Assembly: GCF_003057745.1 (NCBI RefSeq)
Contig: NZ_QBJD02000002.1
Span: 186,001-250,000 of the forward strand
DNA length: 64,000 nucleotides
Direction: 5' to 3'
Source: Enterobacter sp. RIT418
GTDB lineage: Bacteria; Pseudomonadota; Gammaproteobacteria; Enterobacterales; Enterobacteriaceae
Shown here: one piece after another, positions 9,109-18,382 of the stretch
Position numbering within the stretch: position 1 is the stretch's first letter
How the letters are laid out: each line of letters starts with the position of its first letter
Notes under the pieces: model-generated
What the model saw: the letters and a program-made list of their open reading frames with translations, nothing else
Databases searched by the model: none
Told to the model about the DNA's origin: nothing
Program-made: the position numbers and the translations under genes

Positions 9109-10146
9109 ATGGCAACAATGCTGGATGTCTCACTGCGCGCGGGCGTGTCGAAGGCCACCGTCTCGCGCGTGCTGAACGGCACGGGTCAGGTTAAAGAGAG
9201 TACGCGTCAGCAGGTTTTCAAGGCGATGGAAGAGCTGGGCTATCGGCCAAACTTCCTCGCGCGTTCGCTCGCCAACCAGACCAGCAACAGCATCGGTCTG
9301 GTGGTGTCGACCTTTGACGGTTTTTACTTTGGTCGCCTGCTGCAGCAAGCCTCCCGGCAGACCGAAACGCACGGCAAACAGCTCATCGTCACCGACGGCC
9401 ACGATGCGCCCGAGCTTGAAGAGCAGGCCGTACAGATGCTGGCGGATCGCAAGTGCGACGCTATCGTGCTGTACACCCGCTACATGAGCGAAAAAGCGAT
9501 CATGAAGCTGATCCACTCCGTGCAAACGCCGCTGGTGGTGATCAATCGCGAGGTCAGCCAGGCGGCAGATCGCTGCGTGTTCTTCGAGCAGCAGGACGCC
9601 GCGTTTAAGGCGGTGGATTATCTGATCGGCCAGGGACACCGGGAGATTGCCTGCATTACCGTTCCGATTCATACCCCGACCGGGAAGGCGCGCCTGATGG
9701 GCTACCGCAAGGCGCTGGAAAAGCACGGGATTTGCCTCGATGAACGACGCATAAAGTATGGCGATGCGGGCATGACGCGGGGATATGAACTGTGCAAGGA
9801 GCTGATTGGCGAAGGGGTGACGTTTAGCGCCCTGTTTGCCTGCAACGATGATATGGCGCTGGGCGCGTCCAAGGCGTTGCACCAGGCCGGGCTGCGCATC
9901 CCACAGGACGTTTCGCTGTTTGGTTTTGACGACGCGCCGAGCGCGAAGTGGCTGGAGCCCGCGCTTTCGTCGGTCTATTTGCCTATCGATAATATGATCG
10001 TGACGGCTATCGATCAGGCGATTCGGCTGGCAAAGAACCAGCCGGTCGAAGCGATCCCGCCGTTTACCGGCACGCTAGTCCTGCGCGACTCGGTAACAAC
10101 GGGGCCGTACTTTACTCAGAAACGTTCAAGCGCGATCAGCTCCTGA
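9109..10146 (+). CDS. LacI family transcriptional regulator (AscG-like)
   Basis: The 345-residue protein has a LacI helix-turn-helix at residues 1-25 (DVSLRAGVSKATVSRVLNG) and a sugar-binding periplasmic-type domain containing LFACNDDMALGASKALH near 245 and VSLFGFDDAPSAKW near 275. Overall it resembles E. coli AscG more than GalR, but it is not close enough for that name. The ATG at 9109 has an AGGA Shine-Dalgarno 7 bp upstream; the in-frame ATG at 9061 does not fit the family. No sugar transporter or glycosidase lies beside it. Its 3' end overlaps convergent lysA by 31 bp. Confidence 0.87.
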   Translation: MATMLDVSLRAGVSKATVSRVLNGTGQVKESTRQQVFKAMEELGYRPNFLARSLANQTSNSIGLVVSTFDGFYFGRLLQQASRQTETHGKQLIVTDGHDAPELEEQAVQMLADRKCDAIVLYTRYMSEKAIMKLIHSVQTPLVVINREVSQAADRCVFFEQQDAAFKAVDYLIGQGHREIACITVPIHTPTGKARLMGYRKALEKHGICLDERRIKYGDAGMTRGYELCKELIGEGVTFSALFACNDDMALGASKALHQAGLRIPQDVSLFGFDDAPSAKWLEPALSSVYLPIDNMIVTAIDQAIRLAKNQPVEAIPPFTGTLVLRDSVTTGPYFTQKRSSAISS

Positions 10147-11378
10147 ATCGTCTGGCGGCGGCGAATCAGCTTCGCAGCGCCGTTATCAAACAGCACTTCC
10201 GGCAGCAGCGGACGGCTGTTGTAGTTGGACGACATGGACGCCCCGTACGCGCCGGTATCGTGCAGCACCAGATAATCTCCGGGTTTAACGTCCGGCAGGG
10301 AGCGGGTTTCCACTTTTCCGCCTTCCTGCTGGGTAAATACGTCGCCGGATTCACACAGCGGCCCCGCCACGACGGTCTCTCTGCGCGGCGCGTCGGTTAG
10401 GTCGCGGCCATCGGCGGCCAGCGCGCTGATATGGTGGTAGCTGCCGTACATTGACGGGCGCATCAGATCGTTAAAGCCCGCGTCGATCAGCACGAAGTGG
10501 CGGCTTCCCATCTCCTTCACGCTGCGAACCTGCGCCACCAGCACGCCGGACTCCGCCACCAGGAAACGTCCCGGTTCGATCTCCAGCTTCACCGCATGGC
10601 CAAGGTGCGCGGCGATGTTGTCGCGCGCGGCGCTCCACAGGCCGTAGTAGTGATCGGTATCGATCGCCTCTTCCCCCTCGCGGTAAGGAATGGACAGTCC
10701 GCCGCCTGCGGAGATCGCCTCCAGATCCTGATCAAAGTCGATCACCTGCTGAACCATTGCGCCGCAGACCTGCTCAAGGTGACCGTAGTCCACGCCCGAG
10801 CCGATGTGCATGTGAATGCCCACCAGCTTCAGGCCGTAGCGCTGAAGCACCGCAAGCGCGGCCGGAAGGTCGGCATACCAGATGCCGTGCTTGCTGTTTT
10901 CGCCGCCGGTATTGGTTTTTTGGCTATGGCCGTGGCCGAAGCCCGGGTTGATGCGCAGCCAGACGCGATGGCCTGGTGAAACCTGCCCGAGCTGTTCCAG
11001 CATATCCACCGACCCGGCGTTCACCGGGATCTGCAGTTCGTGCACGCGCGCAAGGGTCGCGTCGTCGATCAGATCGGCGGTAAAGACAATCGCGTCGCTA
11101 TCGGCTTTCGGATCGAACCCTGCCGCCAGCGCGCGCTCAATTTCGCCTAAGGATACGGAGTCCACCTTCACGCCCTGCTCGCGCATCAGGCGCAAAATAT
11201 GGATATTAGAGCAGGCCTTTTGCGCGAAACGCACTACGTCAAACTGATGCAGCGCGGCGATCTTCTCGCGAATAATCTGCGCGTCGTAGACCCACACCGG
11301 GCAGCCAAATTCGGCCGGCAGGCGCAGCAGGTTTTCAGCGTTCAGGTCAGTTTTCGTCTGGTTAAGCGGGCGTGGCAT
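10116..11378 (-). CDS. lysA: Diaminopimelate decarboxylase LysA
   Basis: LysA decarboxylates meso-diaminopimelate to L-lysine, the last step of the pathway, using pyridoxal phosphate. The 420-residue product has the alanine-racemase-type barrel with the PLP lysine in FAQKACSNIHIL near residue 54, HMHIGSG near 200 and the active-site cysteine segment GPLCESGD near 345. Length and sequence match E. coli LysA. It is divergent from its activator lysR across about 121 bp, the classical LysR arrangement. Confidence 0.97.
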   Translation of the reverse strand: MPRPLNQTKTDLNAENLLRLPAEFGCPVWVYDAQIIREKIAALHQFDVVRFAQKACSNIHILRLMREQGVKVDSVSLGEIERALAAGFDPKADSDAIVFTADLIDDATLARVHELQIPVNAGSVDMLEQLGQVSPGHRVWLRINPGFGHGHSQKTNTGGENSKHGIWYADLPAALAVLQRYGLKLVGIHMHIGSGVDYGHLEQVCGAMVQQVIDFDQDLEAISAGGGLSIPYREGEEAIDTDHYYGLWSAARDNIAAHLGHAVKLEIEPGRFLVAESGVLVAQVRSVKEMGSRHFVLIDAGFNDLMRPSMYGSYHHISALAADGRDLTDAPRRETVVAGPLCESGDVFTQQEGGKVETRSLPDVKPGDYLVLHDTGAYGASMSSNYNSRPLLPEVLFDNGAAKLIRRRQTIQELIALERF

Positions 11379-11499
11379 GGTGTACTCCGGGGATCGTCAT
11401 TTTTTTCTATTACGCCACACTGAATAGGGAATAAAAAATATCGTTTTTTCGCGAGTCTATGCAAAAATGATATGGATAACTTCCTGCCACAGGTGCCCT

Positions 11500-12426
11500 A
11501 TGCCCGTCATCAACTTACGCCACATTGAGATTTTCCACGCGGTGATGACCACCGGCAATCTCACCGAAGCCGCGCAGATGCTGCATACTTCACAGCCGAC
11601 CGTCAGCCGCGAGCTGGCGCGCTTTGAAAAAGTGCTGGATCTGAAACTATTCGAACGCGCGCGCGGCAGGCTGCACCCCACGGTTCAGGGATTGCGCCTG
11701 TTTGAGGAGGTTCAGCGCTCCTGGTACGGGCTGGACAGAATCGTCAGCGCCGCGGAGAGCCTGCGGGAATTTCGCCAGGGCGAGCTGTCCATCGTCTGCC
11801 TGCCGGTGTTTTCGCAATCCTTTTTACCGTCGATGCTTCAGCCCTTCCTGACCCGCTATCCTGACGTTAATTTCTCGATCGTTCCGCAGGAATCCCCGCT
11901 GCTGGAGGAGTGGCTTTCCGCGCAGCGCCACGATCTCGGCCTGACTGAAACGCTTGTCACTCCGGCGGGCACGTCGCGCACGGAGCTGCTCTCTTTAGAC
12001 GAGGTGTGCGTCCTGCCTGCCGGACATGCGCTTGCGGATAAAAGCGAATTAACGCCCGCAGATTTTCACGGCGAGAACTACATCAGCCTGTCGCAAACCG
12101 ACAGCTATCGCCAGCTGCTGGATTCGCTGTTTGCGGAGCATCAGGTGAAAAGAAGAATGGTGGTAGAAACGCACAGCGCCGCCTCAATTTGCGCCATGGT
12201 GCGCGCCGGCGTCGGGGTTTCCGTCGTTAACCCGCTTACGGCGCTGGACTACGCCGGAAGCGATATTGTGATTCGGCCGTTTAGCGTATCGGTTCCGTTT
12301 ACCGTGAGCCTGATTCGTCCGCTGCACCGCCCGGCGTCCGCGCTGGTGGATGCCTTTACCGCACATCTCATTGAGCATGTTAAACAGGTAGCGCTTCGCT
12401 TACCTGGCCGACCAAACCCGTTATGA
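11500..12426 (+). CDS. lysR: Transcriptional activator LysR
   Basis: LysR activates lysA when diaminopimelate is present and represses itself; it is the founder of the LysR family. The 308-residue product has the N-terminal winged helix ([20 protein letters not shown] near residues 20-39) and a C-terminal effector domain. The ATG at 11500 gives [16 protein letters not shown], matching orthologues; an in-frame start at 11467 adds 11 unmatched residues. It is divergent from lysA, and its last 6 bp overlap the end of convergent ygeA. Confidence 0.96.
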   Translation: MPVINLRHIEIFHAVMTTGNLTEAAQMLHTSQPTVSRELARFEKVLDLKLFERARGRLHPTVQGLRLFEEVQRSWYGLDRIVSAAESLREFRQGELSIVCLPVFSQSFLPSMLQPFLTRYPDVNFSIVPQESPLLEEWLSAQRHDLGLTETLVTPAGTSRTELLSLDEVCVLPAGHALADKSELTPADFHGENYISLSQTDSYRQLLDSLFAEHQVKRRMVVETHSAASICAMVRAGVGVSVVNPLTALDYAGSDIVIRPFSVSVPFTVSLIRPLHRPASALVDAFTAHLIEHVKQVALRLPGRPNPL

Positions 12427-13113
12427 CAGCATAAATTCCACGGCATCCGCGGCGTGAATAGCGGTGGTATCAAATACCGGAACAGGGCTTCGCTCGGCCG
12501 GGACCAGCAGGCCGATCTCCGTGCAGCCGAAGATAACGCCTTGCGCGCCCTGCTGCGCCAGCTTTTCAATCACGCTAACGTAGTACGCGCGGGACGTTTC
12601 GCTGAAGGTGCCGAGGCAAAGCTCCTCGAAGATAATCTGATTAATGCGCGCCCGGTCGGCTTCGTCCGGGATGATGCTTTCAATACCAAACTCGCTGCTT
12701 AAGCGCCCGCGGTAAAAATCCTGCTCCATGGTGTAACGCGTGCCCAGCAGCGCCACCCGCGATACGTTCGCGGCGCTAATCGCCCGGCCCGTTGCGTCGG
12801 CAATGTGCAGAAACGGCAATGAACAGGCCGTTTCGATATGGGACGCCACCTTATGCATAGTGTTGGTACAGAGCAAAATCCCTTCCGCGCCCGCACGCTC
12901 CAGCCCGAGCGCCGCCTGCGCCAGGATCTCGCCCGCTTTATCCCATTCGCCGCTCGCCTGGCAGGCCTCGATGTCGTGAAAATCCACGCTGTGCAGCAGC
13001 AGGCTTGCCGAGTGCAGGCCGCCCAGCCGCTGTTTTACGCCCTCATTAATAAGGCGATAATAGGGAAGGGTTGATTCCCAGCTCATGCCACCCAATAACC
13101 CGATTGTTTTCAT
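12421..13113 (-). CDS. ygeA: Broad-specificity amino acid racemase YgeA
   Basis: YgeA belongs to the aspartate/glutamate racemase superfamily and in E. coli racemises homoserine and other amino acids without PLP. The 230-residue product carries the two catalytic cysteines, in CTNTMHK near residue 83 and FGCTEIGLL near 197. The ATG at 13113 gives [15 protein letters not shown] as in E. coli; the open frame extends upstream to 13221 but those residues are not conserved. It lies beside lysR/lysA as in E. coli. Confidence 0.95.
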   Translation of the reverse strand: MKTIGLLGGMSWESTLPYYRLINEGVKQRLGGLHSASLLLHSVDFHDIEACQASGEWDKAGEILAQAALGLERAGAEGILLCTNTMHKVASHIETACSLPFLHIADATGRAISAANVSRVALLGTRYTMEQDFYRGRLSSEFGIESIIPDEADRARINQIIFEELCLGTFSETSRAYYVSVIEKLAQQGAQGVIFGCTEIGLLVPAERSPVPVFDTTAIHAADAVEFMLS

Positions 13114-13185
13114 GGTTCCTCCCGTACGTTTACCCCAGTGAAGCAAACTTAGCGGCCCGTTTCCAGCGAGAGCTATTTCTGACAT

Positions 13186-13210
13186 AAAAAAAGGCGCTAT
13201 GCATAGCGCC
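13186..13210 (-). terminator. Rho-independent terminator of fepE homologue
   Basis: The 18-bp perfect palindrome GGCGCTATGCATAGCGCC is followed, on the minus strand, by seven Ts. It lies 20 bp past the stop codon at 13230. Confidence 0.85.
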
Positions 13211-13229
13211 TTGTTTGTCACTTTACGGC

Positions 13230-14354
13230 TTATTCCGCCGCGCTTTGCACATGCGGGCGTCGGGAACGCATGGCCTCACGCAGCAGGACGCTGCCGCACG
13301 CCAGCAGGCCGCCAATGAATGCAGCCAGCACGATAATCAGCGCTTTGCCCGGGCCGTCTTTTTTGATCGGCATTGACGGTGAAAGCTGATATTTAAACGG
13401 CTCAATATCTACGTCGTCAAAAGACAGCTTTTGCAGCTGCGTCAGGTAATATTCGCGGTTCTGGAAATCAGCGTTCAGCTCGGCCACGTCTTTCAGGTTC
13501 TTTTCAATCTGCAGCTTCTGGGCAATGCCGTCCGCCCCCAGCGCAACCGAGTAGTCCGGATCGTCTTTTACCGCCTGGCCGTTGCTGTAAACCGGCTTCT
13601 TAATGCCCGCCGCATTCGCCACTTTGAGGGAGTAGTTGAGGCGCTGCAAGTTGGTGTTGTGGGCATTGGTCAAACGCACGCGATCCAGCTCCAGTTGCTG
13701 TTCCACCATTTTGGTTTTCAGGGCAACCTGATTGCGGATATTTTGCATCGTCTCCTGCTCCACGAGGCTGGAGATGTACTTGATATACCCTTCCAGCACC
13801 GCCTGGGCATCTCCCGCGGTTGGGGCGGTGAAGCTTAGCGTCCACGAGGCATAGGGCGCTTTGTCCGCATCTTTCGCCAGGGTATTGTCGACGGCTTTCA
13901 TCCTGTCGGAAATGTTGACCACCGCACGGTGCAGCTCCAGCGGATCGACGTCAGCCTCTGTAAGCTGAGCCATCACGTACGGCGATGATGTCATGTACTC
14001 TTCCAGCAGGGACTGAGACTGAAACTTTTTAATAAACAGGTTAAAAACGTCCCCGCGCGAAACCTTCGCGTCAATATCCAGCACCTGCAGGGAGACCAGC
14101 ATCTGGCGCAGCGGGTTCCACTGCGTCTGTTCTGCCGGAGTGATAACCGATTTACTGGTCCACTTTTGCGGAAGCAGGAAGGCCACCACCAGCCCGGCCA
14201 GCGCAAAGGCAAACGTTATGGCGGCGATGCGTTTTTTGGCCGCAAGCAGAATGTCTAACAGGCCCAGGAGATCGATCTCTTTTTGATCGTTTGCCGCATA
14301 GGCGTGGTGAGGAAAATCCACATCCGTATTTTTTTTGAAGTCCATGACTGACAT
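13230..14354 (-). CDS. fepE: FepE/Wzz family LPS O-antigen chain length regulator
   Basis: Wzz-type polysaccharide co-polymerases set O-antigen modal length, and FepE gives very long chains. The 374-residue protein has a transmembrane helix at about residues 40-62, a long periplasmic coiled-coil region and a second helix near 340-362. It closely resembles E. coli FepE (377 residues), sharing [20 protein letters not shown] and the pre-TM2 motif [18 protein letters not shown]. In E. coli fepE lies in the enterobactin region; here it sits alone between ygeA and araE, with its own terminator. Function is inferred from family. Confidence 0.9.
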   Translation of the reverse strand: MSVMDFKKNTDVDFPHHAYAANDQKEIDLLGLLDILLAAKKRIAAITFAFALAGLVVAFLLPQKWTSKSVITPAEQTQWNPLRQMLVSLQVLDIDAKVSRGDVFNLFIKKFQSQSLLEEYMTSSPYVMAQLTEADVDPLELHRAVVNISDRMKAVDNTLAKDADKAPYASWTLSFTAPTAGDAQAVLEGYIKYISSLVEQETMQNIRNQVALKTKMVEQQLELDRVRLTNAHNTNLQRLNYSLKVANAAGIKKPVYSNGQAVKDDPDYSVALGADGIAQKLQIEKNLKDVAELNADFQNREYYLTQLQKLSFDDVDIEPFKYQLSPSMPIKKDGPGKALIIVLAAFIGGLLACGSVLLREAMRSRRPHVQSAAE

Positions 14355-14570
14355 ATCAATTCTTCTGTTTGTTCGGTGGGGGGAAGCGGTCTGTCTGAGC
14401 GTGCAGTTTCATTGATGATACAAGAAACTAAGAATCTTCTGATAGTACATATAAACCAAATTGATATGTCGCTATCATATTTAGTAGTTATTTCTGAATA
14501 CCCCTATTTTTCATAAGCCGTACAAATATCGCTATTCGACTCCCAGAGAAAAGAACACTCAATAAGCACG

Positions 14571-14608
14571 AAAAAAAGCCGGGAGGCATTTCGCCTATCC
14601 CGGCCTAT
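14571..14608 (-). terminator. REP-like hairpin serving as araE terminator
   Basis: On the minus strand GCCGGGATAGGCGAAATGCC is followed by TCCCGGC and seven Ts (the A-run at 14571-14577). The sequence is REP-like (GCCGGGxGGC...CCCGGCCT). A second GC-rich palindrome, GCCCGGC-AGGC-GCCGGGC, follows at 14620-14637. Both lie between araE and the fepE homologue. Confidence 0.75.
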
Positions 14609-14644
14609 ATACTTCACTGGCCCGGCAGGCGCCGGGCAGCAGCA

Positions 14645-16060
14645 TCACAAACCGATATTCCTCAGCTTCTCACCGGCCATCAGCTTGCGTTCAATGTGCT
14701 CCAGCGTCACACCTTTGGTTTCTGGGATCAGCCAGAACGTAATGCCAATAAACGCCACGTTCAGCGCGGTATAAAGCCAGAACGTCCCGGCGGCACCAAT
14801 CGCGTCCAGCAGCGTCAGGAAGGTTGCGCCGATGATCATGTTCGACACCCAGTTGGTGGTGGTCGAACAGGTGATGCCAAAGTCACGGCATTTCAGCGGC
14901 TGGATTTCAGAGCAAAGGATCCACACGACCGGCGCGGCGCTCATCGCATAGCCGGCAATACACATCATGGTCATCCCCACCGACAGCCAGGAGAGCCCGC
15001 TCGACGCCGTACCGTTGTCAAACTGCATCAGGCAGTAGCCGAGGATCAGCGTGCCGATCGCCATGACGCTAAAGCCAATCTTCAGCGCCGGCTTACGCCC
15101 CGCCTTATCCACAGTAAACACCGCAATGAAGGTGGCGAACATAAAGGTCAGCCCGACGACCAGCGTGGCGATCATCTGCTGTTCGGTGGTGGTAAACCCG
15201 GCCATTTTGAAGATGCGCGGCGCGTAGTACATGATGATATTCATGCCGGTAAACTGCTGCATTGCCTGCAGCAGCATGCCGAGAAACACCGCGCGGCGCA
15301 CGTTGCGGTTCACCCTGAACAGCGCCCATCCGCCCTGCTTGAGCTTCAGGCTTTCGCGGATCTCGTTCAGCTCTTCGCGCGCTTTTTCGGAGGTGTCGCG
15401 CAGCATGCGCAGCACCTCTTCCGCCTCAACGTGACGCCCTTTTTGCGCCAGCCAGCGCGGGCTGTTCGGCAAAAAGATGACTAACACGATGAGCAGTACC
15501 GCAGGCAGCGCCAGCACGCCGAGCATCGCCCGCCAGTTGCCGCTGTAGCTGAAATACGTATCGGACAAAAACGCCAGCACAATGCCGAGCGTGACCATCA
15601 GCTGATACATGCTGATCATCTTGCCGCGCACGTTTTCGCTCGCCATTTCAGAGAGATACAGCGGCGCGGTATAGGAGGCGATCCCGACGGCAACGCCCAG
15701 CAGCACGCGGGAGAGCAGCAGCACCTCGACGTTCGCCGCAAAGGCAGAGCCAATGGAGCCCGCGACAAACAGGATCGCCCCGACCATCAGGCTGTATTTA
15801 CGCCCAAGGCGGAACGAGAGCCAGCCGTTGAACAGCGCGCCGATGGCTGCGCCGAGCATCATGCTGCTCACCACCCACTCCTGCAGGCGGTTGCTCAGCG
15901 TAAAGTGATCGGTAATAAAGGGCAGCGCGCCGGCAATCACGCCGATATCCAGACCAAACAGCAGGCCGGCAACCGCGGCGGCAATGGAGACAAACTGGTT
16001 CATGCGGCGGGTATCGCGTAACACGCCCGACGCCAGGGTAGAGTCATTTATTGATGTCAT
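14645..16060 (-). CDS. araE: Arabinose:proton symporter AraE
   Basis: AraE imports L-arabinose across the inner membrane with protons. The 471-residue product has the 12-helix sugar-porter fold. It shows the family signatures RLGRKYSLM near residue 85, [13 protein letters not shown] near 212 and [10 protein letters not shown] near the C-terminus, and long stretches identical to E. coli AraE, such as [19 protein letters not shown]. The upstream region contains candidate AraC and CRP sites. It precedes the kduD-kduI pair on the same strand, but each has its own terminator. Confidence 0.96.
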   Translation of the reverse strand: MTSINDSTLASGVLRDTRRMNQFVSIAAAVAGLLFGLDIGVIAGALPFITDHFTLSNRLQEWVVSSMMLGAAIGALFNGWLSFRLGRKYSLMVGAILFVAGSIGSAFAANVEVLLLSRVLLGVAVGIASYTAPLYLSEMASENVRGKMISMYQLMVTLGIVLAFLSDTYFSYSGNWRAMLGVLALPAVLLIVLVIFLPNSPRWLAQKGRHVEAEEVLRMLRDTSEKAREELNEIRESLKLKQGGWALFRVNRNVRRAVFLGMLLQAMQQFTGMNIIMYYAPRIFKMAGFTTTEQQMIATLVVGLTFMFATFIAVFTVDKAGRKPALKIGFSVMAIGTLILGYCLMQFDNGTASSGLSWLSVGMTMMCIAGYAMSAAPVVWILCSEIQPLKCRDFGITCSTTTNWVSNMIIGATFLTLLDAIGAAGTFWLYTALNVAFIGITFWLIPETKGVTLEHIERKLMAGEKLRNIGL

Positions 16061-16140
16061 AATTTCCTGCCTGAACAGCTAAAACATGCAATGAAATTAC
16101 GAGAAAGCCAGAGAAAGTGTCAGGCGGGAATCCGCGAAGA

Positions 16141-16186
16141 TATGGATGATTTCGCTGTGGCATAGCGATCTGTGATGGACATTACA
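16141..16186 (-). promoter_or_regulatory. araE promoter elements: AraC half-site and CRP site
   Basis: TATGGATGATTTCGCTG at 16141-16157 is the reverse complement of an AraC half-site (TAGCN7TCCATA) with one mismatch. TGTGATGGACATTACA at 16171-16186 matches the CRP consensus TGTGAN6TCACA with one mismatch. The order, CRP distal and AraC proximal to the araE start at 16060, fits AraC/CRP activation as in E. coli. A second AraC half-site is not clear. Confidence 0.7.
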
Positions 16187-16324
16187 ATTTCAATGAGCGG
16201 TGAAACACCTCCACTATTTATTAATCCTCTAATTTATAAGCATTAAAACTGTGATATTCATCATTTATGCTTTTTTGATATGGATTTTTCGTCTTGAGCC
16301 ATATGGATCATGACTATTTTTGCG

Positions 16325-16352
16325 AAAAAAAACCTCCGCTCAGGAGCAGAGG
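16325..16352 (-). terminator. Rho-independent terminator of kduD
   Basis: On the minus strand ACCTCTGCT and AGCGGAGGT pair with one mismatch around a 4-nt loop and are followed by eight Ts. It lies 20 bp beyond the kduD stop codon. Confidence 0.8.
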
Positions 16353-16371
16353 TTCATACCTGCATAAGCAG

Positions 16372-17133
16372 TTACCGCGCCAGCCAGCCGCCGTCCACCG
16401 CCACGGTATAGCCGTTGATGTAATCAGATGCAGAAGACGCGAGGAACACAATCGGTCCCTTGAGATCGTCCGGCAGCCCCCAGCGGCCCGCCGGAATGCG
16501 GTCCAGGATCTCGCTGCTGCGCTGTTCATCGGCGCGAAGCTGCTGGGTATTGTTGGTCGCCATATAGCCCGGCGCAATCGCATTCACGTTAATGTTGTGC
16601 TTCGCCCACTCGTTCGCCAGCAGGCGGGTGACGCCCATTACGGCGCTTTTCGACGCGGTGTAAGACGGCACGCGGATGCCGCCCTGGAAGGAGAGCATGG
16701 AGGCGATATTGATAATCTTGCCGCCGTTGCCCTGAGCAATAAAGTGCTTCGCCGCGGCCTGAGACATGAAGAACACGCTCTTGATGTTCAGGTTCATTAC
16801 GTCGTCCCAGTCGCGCTCGCTGAAGCTGATCGCGTCTTCGCGGCGGATCAGGCCCGCGTTGTTGACCAGAATATCGATATGGCCAAACTCCGCCACCGCG
16901 CGTTCCAGCAGCTCGGGAATAGCGTCGATTTTGCGCAGGTCGGCGGTCAGGCTCAGGAAGCGGCGGCCCAGCGCGGTCACGCGCTCAATGGTTTCCGTAG
17001 GCTCAACGATGTTGATACCCACAATATCGCAGCCCGCTTCCGCCAGGCCTAGCGCCATGCCCTGGCCCAGGCCGGTGTCACAGCCCGACACAACGGCCAC
17101 TTTACCCTGCAGAGAAAATGCATCCAGAATCAT
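16372..17133 (-). CDS. kduD: 2-dehydro-3-deoxy-D-gluconate 5-dehydrogenase KduD
   Basis: KduD reduces 2,5-diketo-3-deoxygluconate to 2-keto-3-deoxygluconate in pectin and hexuronate catabolism. The 253-residue protein is a short-chain dehydrogenase with the cofactor motif SGCDTGLGQGMALGL near residue 16, NNAGL near 91 and the catalytic YTASK near 158. Length matches the E. coli protein. It lies 63 bp downstream of kduI and is probably cotranscribed with it; the product enters the KdgK-Eda route encoded elsewhere. Confidence 0.96.
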   Translation of the reverse strand: MILDAFSLQGKVAVVSGCDTGLGQGMALGLAEAGCDIVGINIVEPTETIERVTALGRRFLSLTADLRKIDAIPELLERAVAEFGHIDILVNNAGLIRREDAISFSERDWDDVMNLNIKSVFFMSQAAAKHFIAQGNGGKIINIASMLSFQGGIRVPSYTASKSAVMGVTRLLANEWAKHNINVNAIAPGYMATNNTQQLRADEQRSSEILDRIPAGRWGLPDDLKGPIVFLASSASDYINGYTVAVDGGWLAR

Positions 17134-17196
17134 GTTTGTTCCTTACTCGTTCAGCGCCCGTCATCAACAGGCAGATTGGTACAACACCGCCCGCGA

Positions 17197-18033
17197 CTAG
17201 CGCAGATCCTTAACCGCAACGTGGTCCATGTCATCGAAGACCTGGTTCTCGCCGACCATGCCCCATATAAAGGTGTAGGCTTTGGTCCCCACGCCGGAGT
17301 GAATCGACCAGCTCGGCGAAATGACCGCCTGCTCGTTGTGCATCACGATGTGGCGCGTCTCCTGCGGCTGCCCCATCATGTGGAACACGCAGGCATCGTC
17401 ATCCATGTTGAAGTAGAAATAGACCTCCATGCGGCGCTCGTGCGTGTGGCACGGCATGGTATTCCACAGGTTGCCCGGCGCCAGCTCGGTCAGCCCCATG
17501 CTGAGCTGGCAGGTTTCCAGCACGTCCGGCACAAAGTATTTATTGATGGTCCTGCGGTTACTGGTGAGGTCGTCGCCAAGCGTGACCGGCGCAACGTCGT
17601 CAGGCGTCACCTTTTTGGTGGGATACGCCGTGTGGGCCGGGGCGCAGTTGTAATAAAACTTCGCCGGTTTGCCGGCGTCGACGCTGGCAAAGACCACCTC
17701 TTTCGCGCCCTGACCAATATAGAGCGCATCGCGATGGCCAATCTCGTAGCATTGTCCATCGACCGTGACGGTGCCCGGGCCGCCGATATTGATCGTACCC
17801 AGCTCGCGACGCTCCAGGAAGTAGCTCACGCCGAGCTGTTTACCCACCTCGCCGCCGACGGAGACGGTTTGCGCCACCGGCATGATGCCCCCCACAATGA
17901 TGCGGTCGATATGGCTGTAGACCATGGTGTACCTGTCGGCTTCGAACACCTGCTCAACTAAAAATTCACCGCGCAGCCCCTGAGTATCCAGCGTTTTCGC
18001 ATGCGCACTGTGGATGCTTTGTCTGACGTCCAC
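17197..18033 (-). CDS. kduI: 5-keto-4-deoxyuronate isomerase KduI
   Basis: KduI isomerises 4-deoxy-L-threo-5-hexosulose uronate to 2,5-diketo-3-deoxygluconate, the substrate of KduD. The 278-residue product is a cupin with the zinc-binding segment [15 protein letters not shown] near residue 195 and a conserved [24 protein letters not shown] core. It is the first gene of the kduI-kduD unit. Two KdgR-like palindromes lie upstream, consistent with induction by hexuronate breakdown products. Confidence 0.96.
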   Translation of the reverse strand: MDVRQSIHSAHAKTLDTQGLRGEFLVEQVFEADRYTMVYSHIDRIIVGGIMPVAQTVSVGGEVGKQLGVSYFLERRELGTINIGGPGTVTVDGQCYEIGHRDALYIGQGAKEVVFASVDAGKPAKFYYNCAPAHTAYPTKKVTPDDVAPVTLGDDLTSNRRTINKYFVPDVLETCQLSMGLTELAPGNLWNTMPCHTHERRMEVYFYFNMDDDACVFHMMGQPQETRHIVMHNEQAVISPSWSIHSGVGTKAYTFIWGMVGENQVFDDMDHVAVKDLR

Positions 18034-18077
18034 GTTAACCTCCAGAATTGACCGTGCCCGCAGGCAGAAAAATTAAC

Positions 18078-18160
18078 GAAACAACGTTCCGTTTTCATGA
18101 TGGAGACATACTATCCGCTGAGAATGGGCTTTTCAATTACATTTAAAACATCGTTTCATT
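18078..18160 (-). promoter_or_regulatory. Candidate KdgR operators upstream of kduI
   Basis: TTTAAAACATCGTTTCATT at 18142-18160 closely resembles the KdgR box (AATRAAAYRNYRTTTYATT type). A weaker related palindrome, GAAACAACGTTCCGTTTTC at about 18078-18096, lies nearer the gene. The region is also where the kduI promoter should be. KdgR control of kduI is known in pectinolytic enterobacteria; binding here is inferred. Confidence 0.6.
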
Positions 18161-18334
18161 TTTTCCGCATCTTAATACCAGAAGTGTAGTGACGATCACG
18201 AATGAGGGATATCTAAGAGGAAGAAAAAACTGAGGTGAAATAATTTTATTATGTAAAACAATATATTAATAAGACTTTGAATTTTGACATTCTTAAAAAC
18301 AAACCCTGCAGAAATTTAAAGATGGTTCACGCGT

Positions 18335-18358
18335 AAAAAAAACCTCCCAACGGGAGGC
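18335..18358 (-). terminator. Rho-independent terminator of yqeF
   Basis: The arms GCCTCCC and GGGAGG with a 3-nt loop are followed on the minus strand by eight Ts, 25 bp past the yqeF stop codon. The 349 bp between yqeF and kduI hold only this terminator and the kduI regulatory region. Confidence 0.85.
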
Positions 18359-18382
18359 TTTCGTTAAGCTGAAGAATTTCGT

